A DNA stretch of 48,278 nt from DATKPC01 sp035524275 (GTDB lineage Bacteria; Pseudomonadota; Gammaproteobacteria; Burkholderiales; Burkholderiaceae_F). How positions within the stretch are numbered: position 1 is the stretch's first letter; each line of letters starts with the position of its first letter. The stretch covers positions 1 to 48,278 of the forward strand of contig DATKPC010000119.1 in NCBI GenBank assembly GCA_035524275.1. Reading direction: 5' to 3'. Made by a program: the position numbers and the translations under genes. This document shows positions 44,631-48,278 of this stretch, piece after piece. The notes beneath the pieces were generated by a model, which was not told the DNA's origin, ran no database searches, and saw only the letters and a program-made list of their open reading frames with translations.

Positions 44631-46337
44631 TCACTGCGCCGGGTACCAGTACCCCGCGATCGGCTTGCCCCGTTCGATCACGACGAACTGGTTCGCGAAC
44701 ACCCGATACGGATGGCTCCAGTCGCCGTCCGGCCATTGAACCCGCACTTCCGCTCGCTCCGACGTCCCGAGGCCGAAGTGTGTCCAGCCCCAGTGGCCGG
44801 AGGCATGGCCGCCGCCGACGAGCACGTCGCGCGACATCGTCCGCGTCCCGATCTTCACGGTGACCCGCGACCCGATGGCGGACCGGTTCGGGTGATCCGG
44901 ATCGACAAGCTTCACCTGCAGCCAGTTGCCCATCGGCATCGTGCCGCCGTCGGCGCGTCGCGCGCCCTCGTTGCGGAACACGGTCACGGGCGCCTCGCGG
45001 TTCACGACGACGAGGTCGAGGTTCCCGTCGAGGTCGAGATCGACGGCGGCCGCGCCGCGCCCCTTGTACGGATTCGCCGCGAGGCCGGCCTGCGCACCGG
45101 CTTCGTGGAACTTGCCGTCCCATCCGCCGAGCAGCAGGTCGTCAGGATCCGAACTGGCGAAGTCCGGCATCGCCTCGACATTGCCCTTCGTGATGAACAG
45201 ATCGATCAGCCCGTCGTTGTTGAAGTCCTCGAACGCCGGATGCCACCCGGTCGACGGCCGCATGTCGCCACCGCTGTACGGGCGATGCGCCGTCGCGTCC
45301 ATGTCGAGCGCCACGTCGCGGTAGACCGGCCGGTCGCCGCCGTCGGAGTCCTGGTCCAGGACTTCGAGCTTCGTGTCGCCCATCGACGTGATGGCGTAGC
45401 CGGGCCGCCCGCTGCCGTCGAGGTCCGCCTGCGCGAGGCCCATGCCCCAGATGTGGACCGAGCGCCAGCCGTCGGCGCGGGAATACAGGCGCGGCGCCTT
45501 GCCCGGCTCGATCCGCCACATCTGCTCCTCGCCGCCGCGGTAGTACTGCCGATCGTTCGCGATCCGCAGCGCCGGCTCCCCGGAGCGGTTCCAATCCGTG
45601 AAGAGCATCGACAGCGCACAGTAGCCCGGCTCCAGCACCGTCTTCTGGGAATAGTCCGGCTCCTCGCCGTCCGGCGCCGGCCGATGCAGTACGTTCGCCT
45701 CGCACGTGCCCCAAGGGCTGCCCGGGGCCGAGCGGTCGACGTAGTTGCCGAACGCGAGCGTCGGGTATTTCTGCCCCTTCTCCCACGTCGCGGCGAACGC
45801 CGTCGTCCACGCGCGCCCGCCATCGAAATGCCAGGCCTTGTTCGCGACCTCGAAGGTGCACTTCGGGCCGCCCTTGAGCAGCACGTTGCCGCCGACCCGC
45901 AGTACGACGAGGTCGACGATGCCGTCGCCGTCGATATCGATCGGGTAGACGCCGGTGACGTTGACGAGCAGCCGCTCGTCGATCCCGAGCGGCTTCTTCT
46001 CGAATTTCAGCGGGCCGCCGACCGGACTGCGATTGACGTAGAGCTCCATCGGACTCTTGCCGCCGGCGATCGCGAGGTCCGGCTTGCCGTCGCCGTCGCA
46101 ATCGAACGCCGCGACGCCGCCGCCGACGAAGAACTCCCACGGCCCGGTATACCGATGAGCGATGCCTGCCGCCGCGGCCTGTTCGTGCATCACGGGAACA
46201 TCCATGGGCAAAGCGCCCGGCGCACCCGCAGGACCGCGCGCGCTGTCCGCCGCGCCCGCCGCGTGCAGTAGGCACGCGACACCGGCCAGCATCGCCGTGC
46301 GCGCGCCGGCCGATCGCCGCGTCGATGCGCGCATCAC
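44631..46337 (-). CDS. Secreted FG-GAP/VCBS repeat protein with ASPIC/UnbV domain
   Basis: A 568-residue exported protein with a signal peptide ending near HAAGAA-D (about residue 31). It holds FG-GAP/VCBS repeats with calcium-binding-like loops: DCDGDGKPDLAI, DIDGDGIVDLVV, DFNNDGLIDLF and DLDLDGNLDLVV. The C-terminus (SRVTVKIGTRTMSRDVLVGGG and onward) fits the ASPIC/UnbV domain. Such repeats build a beta-propeller. The function is unknown. ATG 46337 overlaps the stop of the upstream two-haem protein gene as ATGA, so the two are made together and may interact in the periplasm. Confidence 0.88.
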   Translation of the reverse strand: MMRASTRRSAGARTAMLAGVACLLHAAGAADSARGPAGAPGALPMDVPVMHEQAAAAGIAHRYTGPWEFFVGGGVAAFDCDGDGKPDLAIAGGKSPMELYVNRSPVGGPLKFEKKPLGIDERLLVNVTGVYPIDIDGDGIVDLVVLRVGGNVLLKGGPKCTFEVANKAWHFDGGRAWTTAFAATWEKGQKYPTLAFGNYVDRSAPGSPWGTCEANVLHRPAPDGEEPDYSQKTVLEPGYCALSMLFTDWNRSGEPALRIANDRQYYRGGEEQMWRIEPGKAPRLYSRADGWRSVHIWGMGLAQADLDGSGRPGYAITSMGDTKLEVLDQDSDGGDRPVYRDVALDMDATAHRPYSGGDMRPSTGWHPAFEDFNNDGLIDLFITKGNVEAMPDFASSDPDDLLLGGWDGKFHEAGAQAGLAANPYKGRGAAAVDLDLDGNLDLVVVNREAPVTVFRNEGARRADGGTMPMGNWLQVKLVDPDHPNRSAIGSRVTVKIGTRTMSRDVLVGGGHASGHWGWTHFGLGTSERAEVRVQWPDGDWSHPYRVFANQFVVIERGKPIAGYWYPAQ

Positions 46338-47845
46338 GACCCGGCCGCCGACTTCGCCGCGCCGCCATGCGCGAACGCGTGCGTGTCCGGCGCCTTCGGG
46401 ATCACGAGCGACCGCAGGAACGCGATGATCGACGAGCGATCCTCGTCGCCCAGCGTCTCGTACGCCTCGCGCGACGCCCGACCCTCGCCGGCGTGGGCGC
46501 GGATCGCTTCATCGATCGTCGTGATGTCGCCGCGATGGCCGTAAGGCGCCGTCGACCCGACGCCCCAGAGGAATGCCGTCCGGAACGTGTCGCGCTCGAC
46601 GAAGCGTTGCGCCAGCAGTTCGTTGCCCAGCTTGTCGGTCCCGGTGTCGGAAATCACGTGGCGCTTGAGGTCCGCGTACAGTGGCACCAGCACCCGCCCC
46701 TTCGCGTCGCGCGCGAGGTGCTGCGCCCACGCGAAGCGCCCAAGGTCGATCTCGATCGGGCGCGGCACCTCGCCCGCGCGCAGCGTGCCGGCCATGTCGC
46801 TCGGTCCCGGATCACGGAAGACCAGGCTGTCGAGCGGCAGCGCCGGTCGATGACAGCCGGTGCAGCCGATCCGCTCGAACAGGCCCTCCCCTTTCGACGC
46901 CGCGGCCACCCACGACGCCGGCAAGCCCGCGGCCCGCCCCGGCGGAGCCAGCGTCGCCTGCCACGCCACCATCGCGGAGACGTCGCCCGACGTGATCTCG
47001 TCGTTCATCCCGTCGCCGTCGAAATCGGCGTTGCCGGTCCAGCGCGCCCCGAACCGCTCGGTCGCCTCCATCCCGTGGTGCTGGTTCAGCGCGTTGATCG
47101 TGAACTGCCGCAGCGACGTGAAGACGCCCTTCTGCGAGAACGGGCGGACCACCAGGTCCGTATCGACGCCGTCGATCTCGCCGAGGTCGATCGTGCCGGC
47201 GGGATGCGCGCGTATCGAGCCGAACGACACGCCCTTGCTCGCGAGCGGCAGCGAGACGTCGGTGTTCGTCGAGCGCGCGCGCCGCAGCGCGTCGCGGCGT
47301 ACCGCCTGCAGGTCCGCGCTCATCTCGCGCGCGAGCAGTTCGATCAGGCCGTCGCCCTGCAGCGGCGTCGTGCCGCGCTCGTTCGAGAACTGCGGATCCA
47401 GGCTGTCGAAGTCGGAGCTCTCGAAGCCCTCGGAAACGAAGACGTTGGCGACGATGTCGCCGGCGCCGCCGGGTACCGGGTCGTTGTGGCAGCCGGCACA
47501 GGCATCCGCGTCGGGACCGCCGGTCCGCTGGAACGCGAAAGGCATCGCGCGCTTGCGTTTCGTCGGCACGATCGCCTGCGTCGCCATCGGCCGCCCGGCG
47601 CCGTCCAGGCGCGTGAACTTCGCCTGGAACAGCACGCCGCCGCGCTCGATCAACTTCTGCAGCGCCGCGTCGTCCGCACCGACGAAGGCGTCGAAGTCCA
47701 GGTGATCCGGAAGAGCGCGCTCGTCCCACGGATGCAAGGCGGCGGGCGCGGCGGACGGCGCTGGCGCGGCGGCCGTCGCCACGCCGTCGCAGCCCGGCGC
47801 ACCCAGCAGCGCGACCACCGCGCCGAGGCCTACGACTCGTCTCAT
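46334..47845 (-). CDS. Two-haem c-type oxidoreductase (di-haem DHOR-like), lipoprotein
   Basis: A 503-residue periplasmic protein with two haem c motifs, CAGCH (116-120) and CTGCH (328-332), in the manner of the di-haem oxidoreductase family (DUF1111, MauG-like). The N-terminus has a hydrophobic stretch and lipobox-like GAPGC (Cys19), so it may be membrane-anchored. DFDGDGMNDE (274-283) is an EF-hand-like calcium loop. Family members act in oxidation of thiols or are of unknown role; the electron acceptor cannot be read here. It is translated just before the FG-GAP protein. Confidence 0.87.
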   Translation of the reverse strand: MRRVVGLGAVVALLGAPGCDGVATAAAPAPSAAPAALHPWDERALPDHLDFDAFVGADDAALQKLIERGGVLFQAKFTRLDGAGRPMATQAIVPTKRKRAMPFAFQRTGGPDADACAGCHNDPVPGGAGDIVANVFVSEGFESSDFDSLDPQFSNERGTTPLQGDGLIELLAREMSADLQAVRRDALRRARSTNTDVSLPLASKGVSFGSIRAHPAGTIDLGEIDGVDTDLVVRPFSQKGVFTSLRQFTINALNQHHGMEATERFGARWTGNADFDGDGMNDEITSGDVSAMVAWQATLAPPGRAAGLPASWVAAASKGEGLFERIGCTGCHRPALPLDSLVFRDPGPSDMAGTLRAGEVPRPIEIDLGRFAWAQHLARDAKGRVLVPLYADLKRHVISDTGTDKLGNELLAQRFVERDTFRTAFLWGVGSTAPYGHRGDITTIDEAIRAHAGEGRASREAYETLGDEDRSSIIAFLRSLVIPKAPDTHAFAHGGAAKSAAGS

Positions 47846-47882
47846 GACGTGCGGGCCTGCCCGTCCCGCGGCGGCGGACGCC

Positions 47883-48278
47883 TCAGGCCGCCTTCTTTCC
47901 CGGCGTGTTGCCGAGAATGATCATTTCGAGCACATCGTCCTGCGTCACGTCGCCGATCTTCACGGTGCCGACGAGCTTGCCGTTCTTCATCACGGTGGCG
48001 CGCTCGCAAACCTCGAAGACGTCGTGCATCTCGTGGCTGATCAGGAAGATCCCGATGCCTTCGGCCTTGAGCCGCTTGATCGTGTCGAGCACCATCCGCG
48101 TCTCGGCCGGGCCGAGCGCCGCGCACGGCTCGTCCATGATCAGGATCCGGGCGTTGAAGTAGAGCGCCCGCGCGATCGCGATCGTCTGCCGCTGGCCGCC
48201 CGACATCCGCAGCACCGGGTCGAGGAAATTCTTGAAGTTCGGATTCAACCGGGCGATGACCTTGCCCGCCTCGAATTC
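47883..48278 (-). CDS. Partial sugar-type ABC transporter ATP-binding protein
   Basis: The C-terminal 131 residues of an ABC ATPase; the gene continues beyond the right edge. Visible are the signature MSGGQRQ, Walker B ARILIMDEPCAALG, the H-loop FLISHEMHDVF and the ending MIILGNTPGKKAA. The text NPNFKNFLDPVLRMSGGQRQ and DVTQDDVLEMIILG resemble sugar-type importers of the FrcA or RbsA class, which are inferred to import ribose, fructose or xylose-like sugars. The next gene on this strand is not present. The gap of 37 bases to the haem-protein gene is noncoding. Confidence 0.85.
   Translation of the reverse strand, partial: EFEAGKVIARLNPNFKNFLDPVLRMSGGQRQTIAIARALYFNARILIMDEPCAALGPAETRMVLDTIKRLKAEGIGIFLISHEMHDVFEVCERATVMKNGKLVGTVKIGDVTQDDVLEMIILGNTPGKKAA

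Overview
This GC-rich window (I estimate well above 65% GC) looks like chromosome from a betaproteobacterium, probably of the order Burkholderiales. The evidence is the gene order mnmG-rsmG-parA-parB followed closely by atpI-atpBEFHAGDC, the sulfate-assimilation order cysI-DUF934-cysH-cysD-cysN with an APS-type CysH, and a DUF6279 lipoprotein. Two parS sites just upstream of mnmG suggest the window lies in the replication-origin half of the chromosome. I see no tRNA, rRNA, CRISPR array, phage or insertion sequence. The right edge cuts an ABC-transporter ATPase gene.

Layout. (1) 1-3641: an AidB-like acyl-CoA dehydrogenase (minus strand), a TesB-type acyl-CoA thioesterase and a glutathione transferase. 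(2) 3678-8221 (minus): a branched-chain-amino-acid-type ABC importer, livK-livH-livM, ending in one gene that fuses LivG and LivF. (3) 8403-11660 (minus): a large membrane-bound hybrid sensor kinase. Divergent from it are a D-threonine-aldolase-type PLP enzyme and a class II aldolase. (4) 13893-17058: an SRPBCC protein, a DUF6279 lipoprotein, glmU and a small hypothetical protein. (5) 17270-21536: nasT and nasS (nitrate-responsive antiterminator and its sensor), a fusion of a TrpD2/YbiB-like domain to a methyltransferase, and uroporphyrinogen-III C-methyltransferase. (6) 21783-28614: a tightly overlapped sulfate-assimilation operon, a rhodanese and a TauE/SafE-type exporter. (7) 28765-34753: an AsmA-like protein, two parS sites, mnmG, rsmG, parA and parB. 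(8) 34955-36644: a small hypothetical protein and a class III aminotransferase. (9) 36645-44458: the whole F1Fo ATP synthase operon with several strong inverted repeats in its leader and gaps. (10) 44461-48278: a large inverted pair of REP-like elements, a secreted FG-GAP/UnbV protein translationally coupled to a two-haem cytochrome, and a partial sugar-type ABC ATPase.

How the genes fit together. CobA makes the siroheme precursor used by CysI. CysD/CysN make APS, CysH reduces it to sulfite and CysI reduces sulfite to sulfide. The neighbouring nasT-nasS pair has no nitrate or nitrite reductase beside it here, so its targets are elsewhere or the cluster is a remnant. The most unusual items are the TrpD2-methyltransferase fusion, the LivG-LivF fusion with an altered first signature motif, a NasT with serine where the phospho-acceptor aspartate should be, the twin parS sites, and the hairpins inside the atp operon. 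All functional calls come from reading the sequence and remembered family features; no database search was run.
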